Shown: positions 1 through 6,355, counted from the stretch's first letter. The stretch: DNA of 8,212 nucleotides from Alphaproteobacteria bacterium (GCA_006226265.1 SBHH01000161.1:1-8212); one strand, 5' to 3'. Made by a program: numbers and translations. Notes: generated by a model not told the origin, from the sequence alone.

Positions 1-1053
1 AGGATTTTCATTCTCTCCGAGGACGAGCGCAGTGCCGTGATCAAACGGGCGGGCTCCCTGCCGCTTGGCATCACCCCCTATTACGCGAGCCTGATGAGCC
101 GGGATGACCCGGCGGACCCGTTGCGCCGGACGCATATTCCGGTTGGCGATGAGTTCCTGAAGGGTCCCGGCGAAGCGGACGATCCGCTTGGCGAGGATCA
201 TGACGCGGCGGTGCCGGGTCTCGTCCATCGTTATCCGGACCGCGTCCTCTTTCTGGCGACCGGTTTCTGCTCCACCTATTGCCGCTATTGCACGCGCTCG
301 CGCATGGTGGGCGAGGCGGGCGGGGAATATGATTTCTCCCGCTCCCAGTGGGAAAAGGCCTTCGCCTATATCGAGGCGCATCCGGAAATCCGCGACGTGC
401 TGATTTCGGGCGGAGATCCCCTGACTTTGTCCGATGACCGGCTGGATTACCTCCTGAAGCGCCTTCGCGCAATCGAACATGTGGAGTTTATCCGCATCGG
501 ATCGAAGATTCCGGTCGTGCTGCCGATGCGCATTACCCGTGCGCTCACGGCGACGCTTAAAAAATATCATCCGCTCTGGATGAGCATTCATGTCACCCAT
601 CCGGACGAACTGACGCCGGAAGTGACGGTCGCCACCGCGCGCCTTGCCGATGCGGGCATTCCGCTCGGCAGCCAGACCGTGCTTCTGAAAGGCATCAATG
701 ATGATATTTCCGTCATGAAGCCGCTGATGCATGGCCTGTTGAAACGGCGGGTAAAACCCTATTACCTTTATCAGTGCGACCCGATCACGGGCTCGGCCCA
801 TTTCCGCACGCCGGTTGCCAAGGGCCTCGAAATTATCGAGGGACTGCGCGGTCATACCACCGGTTATGCGGTGCCGACCTATGTAATTGACGCACCGGGT
901 GGCGGCGGTAAAATTCCGCTTCTGCCGGATTATGTCGCGGGTCGCGATGGCGACGACCTCCTGCTTCGGAACTACGAGGGCGGGGTCTATCGCTATCATG
1001 ATCCGGATGGCGAGATTGGCGCGCCCGTTCCATTGCGGGAGGCCGCGGAATGA
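1..1053 (+). CDS. kamA: KamA-family radical SAM lysine 2,3-aminomutase (5' end outside window)
   Basis: Predicted to convert L-lysine to beta-lysine in the cytoplasm, using a [4Fe-4S] cluster, S-adenosylmethionine and PLP. The frame is open to base 1, and the residues before the GTG at 37 still fit the family (ILSEDER then LPLGITPYYASL), so the gene starts upstream of the window and GTG 37 is not the start. Numbering from codon 37: the CX3CX2C cluster motif CSTYCRYC is C78/C82/C85 (bases 268-291). SGGDPLTLSD is at 124-133 and IGSKIPVVLPMRIT at 154-167. The PLP lysine is K292 in DAPGGGGK. The two aspartates that bind the lysine side-chain amine in the clostridial enzyme are matched by D248 (YQCD) and D285 (VIDAPG). 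E. coli EpmB lacks the GGGGK arrangement, so this is nearer true KamA than the EF-P modifier. The C-terminus is shorter than in clostridial enzymes and has no cysteines after C247, so their zinc site is absent. Its stop overlaps the ATP-grasp gene. Substrate is inferred from conserved residues. Confidence 0.88.
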   Translation, partial: RIFILSEDERSAVIKRAGSLPLGITPYYASLMSRDDPADPLRRTHIPVGDEFLKGPGEADDPLGEDHDAAVPGLVHRYPDRVLFLATGFCSTYCRYCTRSRMVGEAGGEYDFSRSQWEKAFAYIEAHPEIRDVLISGGDPLTLSDDRLDYLLKRLRAIEHVEFIRIGSKIPVVLPMRITRALTATLKKYHPLWMSIHVTHPDELTPEVTVATARLADAGIPLGSQTVLLKGINDDISVMKPLMHGLLKRRVKPYYLYQCDPITGSAHFRTPVAKGLEIIEGLRGHTTGYAVPTYVIDAPGGGGKIPLLPDYVAGRDGDDLLLRNYEGGVYRYHDPDGEIGAPVPLREAAE

Positions 1054-2060
1054 AACTCGGTCTCGTCTATGACCTGCGCGACGATTATCTCGCCCGCGGC
1101 TTCACGGAAGAGGAAACGGCCGAGTTCGATGCGAAAGAGACCATCGATGCGCTCGCAGGCTCCTTCAAACGCCTCGGCTGGGATGTCGTTCCCGTTGGCT
1201 GCGGCCAGGACCTCGCCCGCCGGTTTGCCGCCGACGAGCGGTTCGACCTTGTCTTCTCGATTGCCGAGGGGCTGAAAGGCCGCTCGCGCGAGGCGCAGGT
1301 TCCCGCCCTTTGCGAGATGTTCGATCAGCCTTACGTCTTTTCCGATCCGCTCACCATGGCGGTGACGCTCGACAAGGGGGCGGCGAAGCGGATTGTCCGC
1401 GATGCCAATGTGCCGACCGCCGACTTTGACGTGATTGCAAATGCGGAGGAAATCTCGGCAACGCGGCGGAATTTCCCGCTTTTCCTGAAGCCGCTGGCGG
1501 AGGGAACGGGCAAAGGCTGCGGCGGTCGTTCCCGCGTCGAAAACGAGGCGGAGCTTAAAGGCGAGGCGGCCCGCCTGATCGTGGAATTCAGGCAGCCTGT
1601 GCTGGTCGAAAGCTATCTTCCGGGGCGTGAGTTCACCGTCGGCATTCTCGGCAACGCCCGGGAGGCCCGCGTGATTGGCGTGATGGAAATCATTGTTGCG
1701 ACCGACACCGACAAGGGCGCCTATTCCCTTGCCGTCAAGGAAAACTGGGAGGAACATGTCACCCTCTCCCTCGCCGATGATATCGAGGCGCGGCTCGCAG
1801 GTGCGCGGGCTCTCGACGCCTATCACGAGCTTGGCTGCCGCGATGCCGCGCGCGTCGATATGAAGTCGGATGGGTTTGGCTCGCCGCAATTTCTGGAGGT
1901 CAACCCGATTGCCGGATTGCGGCCCGATCATTCCGATCTGCCGATGCTGGCGGAGAAGGCGGGGCTTTCCTATGATGCGCTGATTGGCGGGATCGTCGCG
2001 GCGGCCTGCGTCCGGCAGGGAATTCCTTTACCGCGCGGGCACCGGCGGCAGGCGGCCTGA
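1050..2060 (+). CDS. ATP-grasp ligase, D-Ala-D-Ala-ligase-like, coupled to kamA
   Basis: A 336-residue ATP-grasp enzyme that should join a carboxylate to an amine with ATP. The ATG overlaps the kamA TGA (ATGA), with a good ribosome site GGGAGG at 1037-1042 seven bases upstream. Ddl-like features: DLVFSIAEGLKG (66-77), EMFDQPYVFSDP (89-100) before D108-K109, the ATP loop LKPLAEGTGKGCGG (146-159), VESYLPGREFTVG (186-198), RVDM (268-271) and the metal-binding stretch FLEVNPIAGL (281-290) with E283 and N285. Differences from real Ddl: the N-terminal glycine-rich GG-S-E-VS substrate motif is missing (VYDLRDDYLARGF instead), and the catalytic KY pair near 230 reads KE. D-Ala-D-Ala synthesis for peptidoglycan is therefore unlikely, although automatic annotation will probably say so. 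Overlap with kamA suggests the aminomutase product or a related amino acid is a substrate; that is inference. The partner is unknown. Confidence 0.85.
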   Translation: MKLGLVYDLRDDYLARGFTEEETAEFDAKETIDALAGSFKRLGWDVVPVGCGQDLARRFAADERFDLVFSIAEGLKGRSREAQVPALCEMFDQPYVFSDPLTMAVTLDKGAAKRIVRDANVPTADFDVIANAEEISATRRNFPLFLKPLAEGTGKGCGGRSRVENEAELKGEAARLIVEFRQPVLVESYLPGREFTVGILGNAREARVIGVMEIIVATDTDKGAYSLAVKENWEEHVTLSLADDIEARLAGARALDAYHELGCRDAARVDMKSDGFGSPQFLEVNPIAGLRPDHSDLPMLAEKAGLSYDALIGGIVAAACVRQGIPLPRGHRRQAA

Positions 2061-2076
2061 AAAACAGCAGCAACGG

Positions 2077-2116
2077 GAAAGAGGGAGGGGGAGGAAACTC
2101 CCTCTTTCTTTTTCTG
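2077..2116 (+). terminator. Intrinsic terminator of the kamA/ATP-grasp unit
   Basis: An 11-bp perfect stem (GAAAGAGGGAG at 2077-2087 pairing with CTCCCTCTTTC at 2098-2108) closes a 10-base loop and runs into a T-rich tail (TTTCTTTTTC, 2105-2114). It begins 16 bases after the stop at 2060. It separates the kamA/ligase transcript from the tup operon, which implies that tup has its own promoter between about 2115 and 2250. No convincing -35/-10 pair was found there. Confidence 0.85.
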
Positions 2117-2203
2117 CGCCCTTTATTTGGATTAATCCGCCTCTTAAATGTCGTCAGGGCAATGAAATTTGTCCAATAACGGCTGGTTTCACCCCGATCC
2201 ATC

Positions 2204-2239
2204 CTTTAGAACAGAAATAAGAAGCAATCTTTTCTAAAG
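2204..2239 (+). promoter_or_regulatory. Inverted repeat in the tup leader (operator or RNA hairpin)
   Basis: CTTTAGAA (2204-2211) and TTCTAAAG (2232-2239) are perfect 8-base inverted arms with a 20-base spacer. Inside, AAGA (2219-2222) can pair with TCTT (2228-2231), so as RNA it could fold into a stem with a 7-base bulge and a 5-base loop. It ends directly before the purine-rich ribosome site at 2241-2252. It could be the binding site of an oxyanion-sensing repressor (ModE/TunR-like) or an mRNA structure controlling translation. The arms are seen; the role is inferred. It does not match a molybdenum/tungsten cofactor riboswitch that I recognise. Confidence 0.4.
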
Positions 2240-2252
2240 CAGGGCAGGGGGA

Positions 2253-2288
2253 ATGATGCTCCGTTCGATGCGGACAGCCGGCGAATGA
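2253..2288 (+). CDS. Possible 11-residue leader peptide coupled to tupB
   Basis: A short frame MMLRSMRTAGE begins with tandem ATGs (2253 and 2256) behind the purine stretch AGGGCAGGGGGA (2241-2252), the best ribosome site in this leader. The second ATG has the better spacing. Its TGA (2286-2288) overlaps the tupB ATG (2285-2287) in an ATGA. The tupB frame has no other start codon nearby, and the bases just before its ATG (GACAGCCGGCGA) form a poor ribosome site. A ribosome finishing this peptide could re-initiate at tupB. The same four-base overlap is used at the kamA/ligase and tupC/tupA junctions. The composition gives no obvious amino-acid sensing code. It may be a chance frame; no protein evidence is possible at this length. 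Confidence 0.35.
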   Translation: MMLRSMRTAGE

Positions 2289-2989
2289 ACGATCTTTCTG
2301 CAGGGGTGATGGCCGCCTTCGGCCTGATTTTCAATCTGGATCACAATCTGGTGGAAATTTCCTTGCGTTCGCTTGCCGTGACTTTCTCCGCCATTGCCAT
2401 CGCCTCTCTGATCGGCCTGCCCTTCGGGGCCTGGCTCGCCGTCACCCGCTTTCGCTATCGCCGCGTGACTATAGCAATTCTAAACGCGCTGATGGGCCTG
2501 CCGCCGGTGGTAGTTGGGCTGGTGCTGTATGTGCTCCTCTCGCGATCCGGTCCCTTTGGTGTGCTCAATCTTCTTTTCACGCCGACGGCCATGATCATCG
2601 CGCAAACCATTCTTATTCTGCCGATTGTCGCCTCCCTCGCGCATCAGGCCCTGCGCGAGCTCTGGTTCCAGTATCATGATCTGCTGATCTCCATCAACAC
2701 CAGTAAATGGCAGCGGATGGGCGCGCTTCTTCTCGACGGGCGGCGCTCGCTTCTCACCGCCGTGCTGACGGGCTTTGGCCGCGGGATTGGGGAGATTGGC
2801 GCGATCATGATCGTCGGCGGCAATATCGATCATTTGACCCGCGTTCTCACGACGGCCATCGCGCTCGAAGTCAGCAAGGGGAATTTCCCGCTCGCCATCG
2901 GGCTTGGCATCGTCCTCATCCTGCTCGCGATCCTGATCAATATCGCAATCCATATCCTTTCCCGCACGGAACGGGAGGGAACATGGTAA
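2285..2989 (+). CDS. tupB: Tungstate-type ABC transporter, permease
   Basis: A 234-residue inner-membrane permease of the TupB family, the channel for an oxyanion importer, most likely tungstate. Hydrophobic segments lie roughly at 30-52, 62-84, 100-118, 155-178 and 202-225. The cytoplasmic EAA-type coupling loop that docks onto the ATPase spans about 120-180 and contains SKWQRMGALLLDGRR (140-154) and GFGRGIGEIGAIMIVGGN (163-180), the latter typical of TupB and close to molybdate permeases. Length fits the family. The ATG at 2285 is the only plausible start but has a weak ribosome site, so expression may depend on the upstream leader ORF. The stop overlaps tupC by seven bases, giving permease and ATPase coupled translation. 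Vanadate importers of the same family cannot be excluded from sequence alone. Confidence 0.88.
   Translation: MNDLSAGVMAAFGLIFNLDHNLVEISLRSLAVTFSAIAIASLIGLPFGAWLAVTRFRYRRVTIAILNALMGLPPVVVGLVLYVLLSRSGPFGVLNLLFTPTAMIIAQTILILPIVASLAHQALRELWFQYHDLLISINTSKWQRMGALLLDGRRSLLTAVLTGFGRGIGEIGAIMIVGGNIDHLTRVLTTAIALEVSKGNFPLAIGLGIVLILLAILINIAIHILSRTEREGTW
2973..2979 (+). promoter_or_regulatory. Ribosome-binding site fixing the tupC start
   Basis: GGGAGGG lies four bases before the ATG at 2983. The tupC frame is open far upstream (to an ATG at 2707), but that extension lies inside tupB and its translation has no transporter similarity. Protein homology begins with SILPLKLEEATVRKG just after 2983. The ribosome site and homology together set the start here. 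Confidence 0.75.
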
Positions 2990-3699
2990 CCTCCATCCTT
3001 CCCCTGAAACTCGAAGAAGCAACAGTTCGAAAGGGCGGATCACGCATTCTGGGCCCGCTCGACCTTACCCTCGACGGAGAGGGATGTACCATTCTTCTCG
3101 GGCCGAACGGGGCGGGCAAGACGACGCTTCTTCGCCTCCTGCATGGCCTCGACCGGACGAGCGGCGGCCAGGCCCGCTGGGCCACGCCACGGGAAGAAGC
3201 CTATCTTCGCCAGTCTTTCGTTTTCCAGAGCCCGGTCGTGATGCGGCGGAGCGTGCGGGACAATATTGCCTATCCGCTCCTCGTCCGGGGAGTGGGCCGG
3301 AAAGAGGCGCGCGAGAGGGCGGTCGAATGGATCGCCCATGTCGGCCTTGCGGGCGCCGACGACAAACCGGCCCAGATTCTCTCGGGCGGAGAAAAGCAGA
3401 AACTCGCCATCGCCCGCGCGCTCATCATCAAGCCGGAGGTCCTGTTCCTCGACGAGCCCGCCGCCAATCTCGACGGCACCTCGACCCGCGATATTGAGGC
3501 GCTGATCCTCCGGGCGGCGCGGGCAGGCACCCGGATCGTCATGGCGACCCATAATTTCGGTCAGGCCCGGCGCCTCGCCGATGACATCCTGTTCATCTAT
3601 CGCGGCCGCATTCATGAGCGGGGACCGGCGAAGGAATTTTTCGCAGGCCCCGAAACCAAGGAAGCAGAGACTTTCATAAAAGGAGACCTGTTGTTATGA
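2983..3699 (+). CDS. tupC: Tungstate-type ABC transporter, ATP-binding protein
   Basis: A 238-residue ABC ATPase that powers import through TupB at the inner face of the membrane. All catalytic motifs are intact: Walker A GPNGAGKTT (40-48), Q-loop Q82 in FVFQSP, signature LSGGEKQ (133-139), Walker B VLFLDEP (153-159) with D-loop ANLDG following, and H-loop H190 in ATHN. It is a compact single-domain form without the C-terminal TOBE regulatory domain of ModC/WtpC ATPases, so no anion sensing by the ATPase is expected; this is typical of TupC. The start is internal to the longer open frame, as argued for the ribosome site at 2973. It overlaps tupB by seven bases and tupA by four, so the three subunits are translated as a coupled unit. 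Confidence 0.9.
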   Translation: MVTSILPLKLEEATVRKGGSRILGPLDLTLDGEGCTILLGPNGAGKTTLLRLLHGLDRTSGGQARWATPREEAYLRQSFVFQSPVVMRRSVRDNIAYPLLVRGVGRKEARERAVEWIAHVGLAGADDKPAQILSGGEKQKLAIARALIIKPEVLFLDEPAANLDGTSTRDIEALILRAARAGTRIVMATHNFGQARRLADDILFIYRGRIHERGPAKEFFAGPETKEAETFIKGDLLL

Positions 3700-4511
3700 A
3701 ACTTTTATCCCTTTTTTCCGCCCTGCTGCTGTCGGTTCTCGTCAGTGCGAACGCGCTCGCCGACGATATCAAGATGGCGGTCACGACCTCCTTTCATAAT
3801 TCGGGGCTTGCCGATGTGCTCCTGCCTGCCGCGAAGAAGGACCTCAATCTCGATATCTACCTTCTCATTGTCGGTACGGGGCAGGCGCTGAAGCTCGGCC
3901 GTCAGGGCGATGTCGATGCGGTCCTCGTTCATGCGCGGGCGGCAGAAGAAAAGTTCCTGGCGGGCGGCTATGCCACCCACCGGCGCGAGATCATGTATAA
4001 CGACTTCGTGCTGATTGGCCCGAAGAACGACCCCGCCGGCATCGCAAAGGCCAAATCGGCGATCGAGGCTTTTACCGATATCGAGAAGAGCAAGTCGATC
4101 TTCGTGAGCCGGGGCGATGACAGCGGCACCAATAAGAAGGAACTGTTGATCTGGAAGAAGGCCGGACTGGACCCGAAGAAGTTCGTGGGGAACTGGTACC
4201 GGGCGAGTGGGTCCGGCATGGGGGCAACGCTCAATACCGGCGTCGGCATGAACGGCTATGTCTTCACCGACCGGGCAAGCTGGCTGAATTTCAAGAACAA
4301 GGGCGATATGAAGCTGCTCTATGCGGGGGACCCTCTCCTTTTCAACCAATACGCCTTCCTGCCGATCAACTCGGCGAAATATCCGCAAGTGAAAAGCGAT
4401 TTAACCAAGAAGCTGGAAGACTGGCTCTGCAGCCCGAAGGTGCAGAAGATGATCGGTGAGTATGAAATCGCCGGGCAGCAACTCTTCACGCCGAACGCGA
4501 AACCAAAGTAA
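3696..4511 (+). CDS. tupA: Tungstate-type ABC transporter, periplasmic binding protein
   Basis: A 271-residue periplasmic binding protein that captures the anion and delivers it to TupB. A signal peptide is visible: MKLL, a hydrophobic core at 3-19, and a likely cleavage after ALA at 22. Family motifs: VTTSFHNSGL (29-38, the T/S oxyanion-binding motif of TupA), GTGQALKLGRQGDVDAVLVHAR (60-81), REIMYNDFVLIGP (97-109) and FVSRGDDSGTNKKE (136-149). These hydroxyl-rich loops bind an oxyanion in characterised TupA proteins. The first motif reads VTTS where many TupA proteins have TTTS. The ATG overlaps the tupC stop (ATGA) and has a strong ribosome site AAAGGAG at 3679-3685. The gene lies last in the operon (B-C-A), unlike the A-B-C order usually described. 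Tungstate is favoured over molybdate; vanadate is possible. No tungsten enzyme is present in this window. Confidence 0.9.
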   Translation: MKLLSLFSALLLSVLVSANALADDIKMAVTTSFHNSGLADVLLPAAKKDLNLDIYLLIVGTGQALKLGRQGDVDAVLVHARAAEEKFLAGGYATHRREIMYNDFVLIGPKNDPAGIAKAKSAIEAFTDIEKSKSIFVSRGDDSGTNKKELLIWKKAGLDPKKFVGNWYRASGSGMGATLNTGVGMNGYVFTDRASWLNFKNKGDMKLLYAGDPLLFNQYAFLPINSAKYPQVKSDLTKKLEDWLCSPKVQKMIGEYEIAGQQLFTPNAKPK

Positions 4512-4526
4512 CGCAGACCCGAAGGC

Positions 4527-4556
4527 CTTGCGGGGTTACTGTTCAAACCCCGCAAG
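4527..4556. terminator. Hairpin between convergent tupA and dctM, possible bidirectional terminator
   Basis: CTTGCGGGGTT (4527-4537) pairs perfectly with AACCCCGCAAG (4546-4556) around an 8-base loop, an 11-bp GC-rich stem. It begins 15 bases after the tupA stop and covers the last codons and stop of dctM (stop at 4536-4538). Neither side has a T-run, so it is not a standard intrinsic terminator. It may stop or process transcripts arriving from both directions or protect their 3' ends. Confidence 0.5.
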
Positions 4557-5822
4557 CGCCGGCAGCCAGGTCGCAATTTCGGGCACCAGCATGACCAGCG
4601 CAAGCCCGCCGATCATCAGAAGCACGTAAGGGATCGCCCCCCGGATCACCTCGGCAAGCGGTGCGTTTGCAATCCCTTTAATGACGAAGAGGTTCATGCC
4701 AACCGGCGGCGTGATGAGCGCGAGCTCCAGATTGATCATCAGAAGGATGCCGTACCAGATCAGGTTGACGTCAAGCTGCAACAGTGCGGGCAGCACGATC
4801 GGCGTCGTGATCAGGATCAGCGAGATGGTCTCGAGGAACATGCCGAGGATGAAGATCACCAGCATCACCACCAGAATGAAACTGGTGGCCGTAAGTCCCA
4901 TGCTGGCAACCCCTTCCATCAGCAGGTTCGGCAGGCGGATGATTGTCACCGCATGGCTGAACAGCGCGGCGGCGGCGAGGATCATGAATAGCATCGAGGT
5001 GGTGCGGACCGTCTCGTAGGCCGTGATGCAAAGCTCTTTCAGCCCGAAATTCCGGTAGACCAGCGCGCCAACGAGAAGTGCATAGATGCAGCCGATGGAG
5101 GCCGCCTCCGATGCTGTGAAAATTCCTGCATAGATACCGCCGAGAACCAGCGGCGGCATGATCAGCGACCAGACGGATTTCCGGATGGCTTTCGCGGCGG
5201 CGATCCAGCCGATCCAGGGTGTGTCCTGCACATCCTTTCGGAAGTAAGCATTGGAAATGCAATAGGCAGCGAAGATCAGCGCCATCAGAAGCCCCGGCAG
5301 AAAGCCTGCCATGAAGAGCGCGCCGATGGAGGTTTCCGTGACAATCGCATAGAGGATGAGCGGCCCCGACGGCGGTATGAGAATGCCGAGCGTGCCGCCC
5401 GCGGCAATCACCCCGTAAGCATCGCGCGGCCGGTAGCCGAAGCGCTGCATCTGCGGAATGGCGCTGGAGCCAATGGTGAGCGCCGTCGCAACGGAGGAGC
5501 CGGAAATGGCGGCGAAAATGGTGCAGGAAAGAACGGTGGCAACGCCAAGTCCGCCCTTGAAATGGCCGACCATGGCGTTGGCGGCATCGTAAAGATCATC
5601 GACGACCTTCGCCTTGATCATGACATGGGCCATGAAGGCGAACATCGGAATGGCGGTGAGCAAGCCGTTATCAAGCTTGGCGAAGACCGTGTCGGCGATG
5701 CTGGAAATGCTGCCCTCGGTCACCAGCATGATGATGATGGAGGCAAGGCTGAGGCCTGCGAAAATTGGCATGCCGCTCAACAGCAGCGAAACCAGCAGGA
5801 TGAGTACAAGAAAAGTCGTCAC
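4536..5822 (-). CDS. dctM: TRAP transporter, large membrane subunit (DctM)
   Basis: A 428-residue integral membrane protein, the ion-coupled transport channel of a TRAP system (DctM family, ion-transporter superfamily), normal in length with about 12 hydrophobic segments. Typical motifs: AAISGSSVATALTIGS (104-119), GGTLGILIPPSGPLILYA (142-159), PPLVLGGIYAGIFTASEAAS (223-242) and LALITPPVGMNLFVIKG (367-383). The two-fold repeat with paired PPS/PPVG loops is the expected fold. The start is GTG (complement of 5820-5822), overlapping the dctQ TGA by four bases (GTGA), so small and large subunits are made by coupled translation. It is the last gene of the minus-strand operon. The membrane sequence does not show which acid is carried. 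Confidence 0.95.
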   Translation of the reverse strand: MTTFLVLILLVSLLLSGMPIFAGLSLASIIIMLVTEGSISSIADTVFAKLDNGLLTAIPMFAFMAHVMIKAKVVDDLYDAANAMVGHFKGGLGVATVLSCTIFAAISGSSVATALTIGSSAIPQMQRFGYRPRDAYGVIAAGGTLGILIPPSGPLILYAIVTETSIGALFMAGFLPGLLMALIFAAYCISNAYFRKDVQDTPWIGWIAAAKAIRKSVWSLIMPPLVLGGIYAGIFTASEAASIGCIYALLVGALVYRNFGLKELCITAYETVRTTSMLFMILAAAALFSHAVTIIRLPNLLMEGVASMGLTATSFILVVMLVIFILGMFLETISLILITTPIVLPALLQLDVNLIWYGILLMINLELALITPPVGMNLFVIKGIANAPLAEVIRGAIPYVLLMIGGLALVMLVPEIATWLPALAGFEQ

Positions 5823-6355
5823 GGTTTACGCATCCCCGCCAGAAGAATATCGATGACGCGGGCGAGCGATAAGAGAAAGAGAAGCGCCGCGCCGACCAGC
5901 ATGAAGGATTGCGGTATCCAGAGCGGGGCTTCGAGATAGCCGTCCGAATAAACGCCGATGTTAAGGGAGAAATTCACCGCGTCCCAGGCGCTGATGAAAA
6001 GCACTGCGGCGACGAAAGCGGTCGCGAGATAGCCCCAGATATTGAGGGCCTTCCGCTTTGCGCCACGCGCCTTGGTAGAGAGAAGATCGACACTGATATG
6101 CTCCCCCCGGCGGAGCGTCTCCGTCGTGCCGAGCATGACGATGGCGACCACCAGAAAGCCCGACATTTCATCCGTCCAGGTGAGCGGGCGGTCGAGGACA
6201 TAACGCTGGAACACGCTGTATCCCGTCATCAGAAGGGTGAAGACGACGATCCCGGCGCTCAAAATCCCGGCGGCGAGGGTCAGAAGCTCGATAATGCGGG
6301 TGAGCACGGAAGAGGCCGGTGGGGCCTCTTCCGTCGTTGTGTCTTTCAAGTCCAT
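5819..6355 (-). CDS. dctQ: TRAP transporter, small membrane subunit (DctQ)
   Basis: A 178-residue membrane protein with four hydrophobic segments (about 24-46, 64-80, 105-124, 147-170), as expected of DctQ, which pairs with DctM. The family stretch FQRYVLDRPLTWTDEMSGFLVV (49-70) is clear, including the R and WTDE residues, and LRRGEHISVDLL (81-92) follows. The N-terminal tail of about 17 residues is polar and ends in Pro/Ala/Ser. Codons 8-17 form a 12-bp hairpin in the DNA (listed separately). The ATG lies 13 bases after the dctP stop, with only a weak ribosome site between, so translation may depend on dctP. Confidence 0.92.
   Translation of the reverse strand: MDLKDTTTEEAPPASSVLTRIIELLTLAAGILSAGIVVFTLLMTGYSVFQRYVLDRPLTWTDEMSGFLVVAIVMLGTTETLRRGEHISVDLLSTKARGAKRKALNIWGYLATAFVAAVLFISAWDAVNFSLNIGVYSDGYLEAPLWIPQSFMLVGAALLFLLSLARVIDILLAGMRKP
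6306..6334 (-). promoter_or_regulatory. Strong hairpin in the first codons of dctQ
   Basis: ACGGAAGAGGCC (6306-6317) pairs perfectly with GGCCTCTTCCGT (6323-6334) around a 5-base loop. In the minus-strand mRNA it starts 21 bases from the first base of the dctQ ATG. No T-run follows, so it is not an intrinsic terminator. TRAP operons are thought to need more binding protein than membrane subunits. A stem here could protect the dctP 3' end from exonucleases or dampen dctQ/dctM expression. The pairing is seen; the role is inferred. Confidence 0.45.

Noticed and set aside
37..39. GTG at 37 as the kamA start
   Set aside because: The frame continues to base 1 with residues that fit the KamA N-terminal region, so the real start is outside the window.
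996..1931. 311-codon minus-strand frame opposite the ATP-grasp gene
   Set aside because: It is a mirror of the strongly supported ligase and shows no domain of its own.
2129..2138. Palindrome GGATTAATCC as a possible operator
   Set aside because: A perfect 10-base palindrome is expected about once per kilobase by chance, and nothing else supports it.
2117..2250. Sigma-70 promoter for the tup operon
   Set aside because: A promoter must exist here, but TTGTCC (2169-2174) has no good -10 at the right distance and TTAAAT (2144-2149) has no good -35, so no specific site is claimed.
2707..2982. Upstream extension of the tupC frame to an ATG at 2707
   Set aside because: The extension overlaps tupB entirely, is Arg/His-rich and unlike transporter ATPases. 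The ribosome site at 2973 and homology set the start at 2983.
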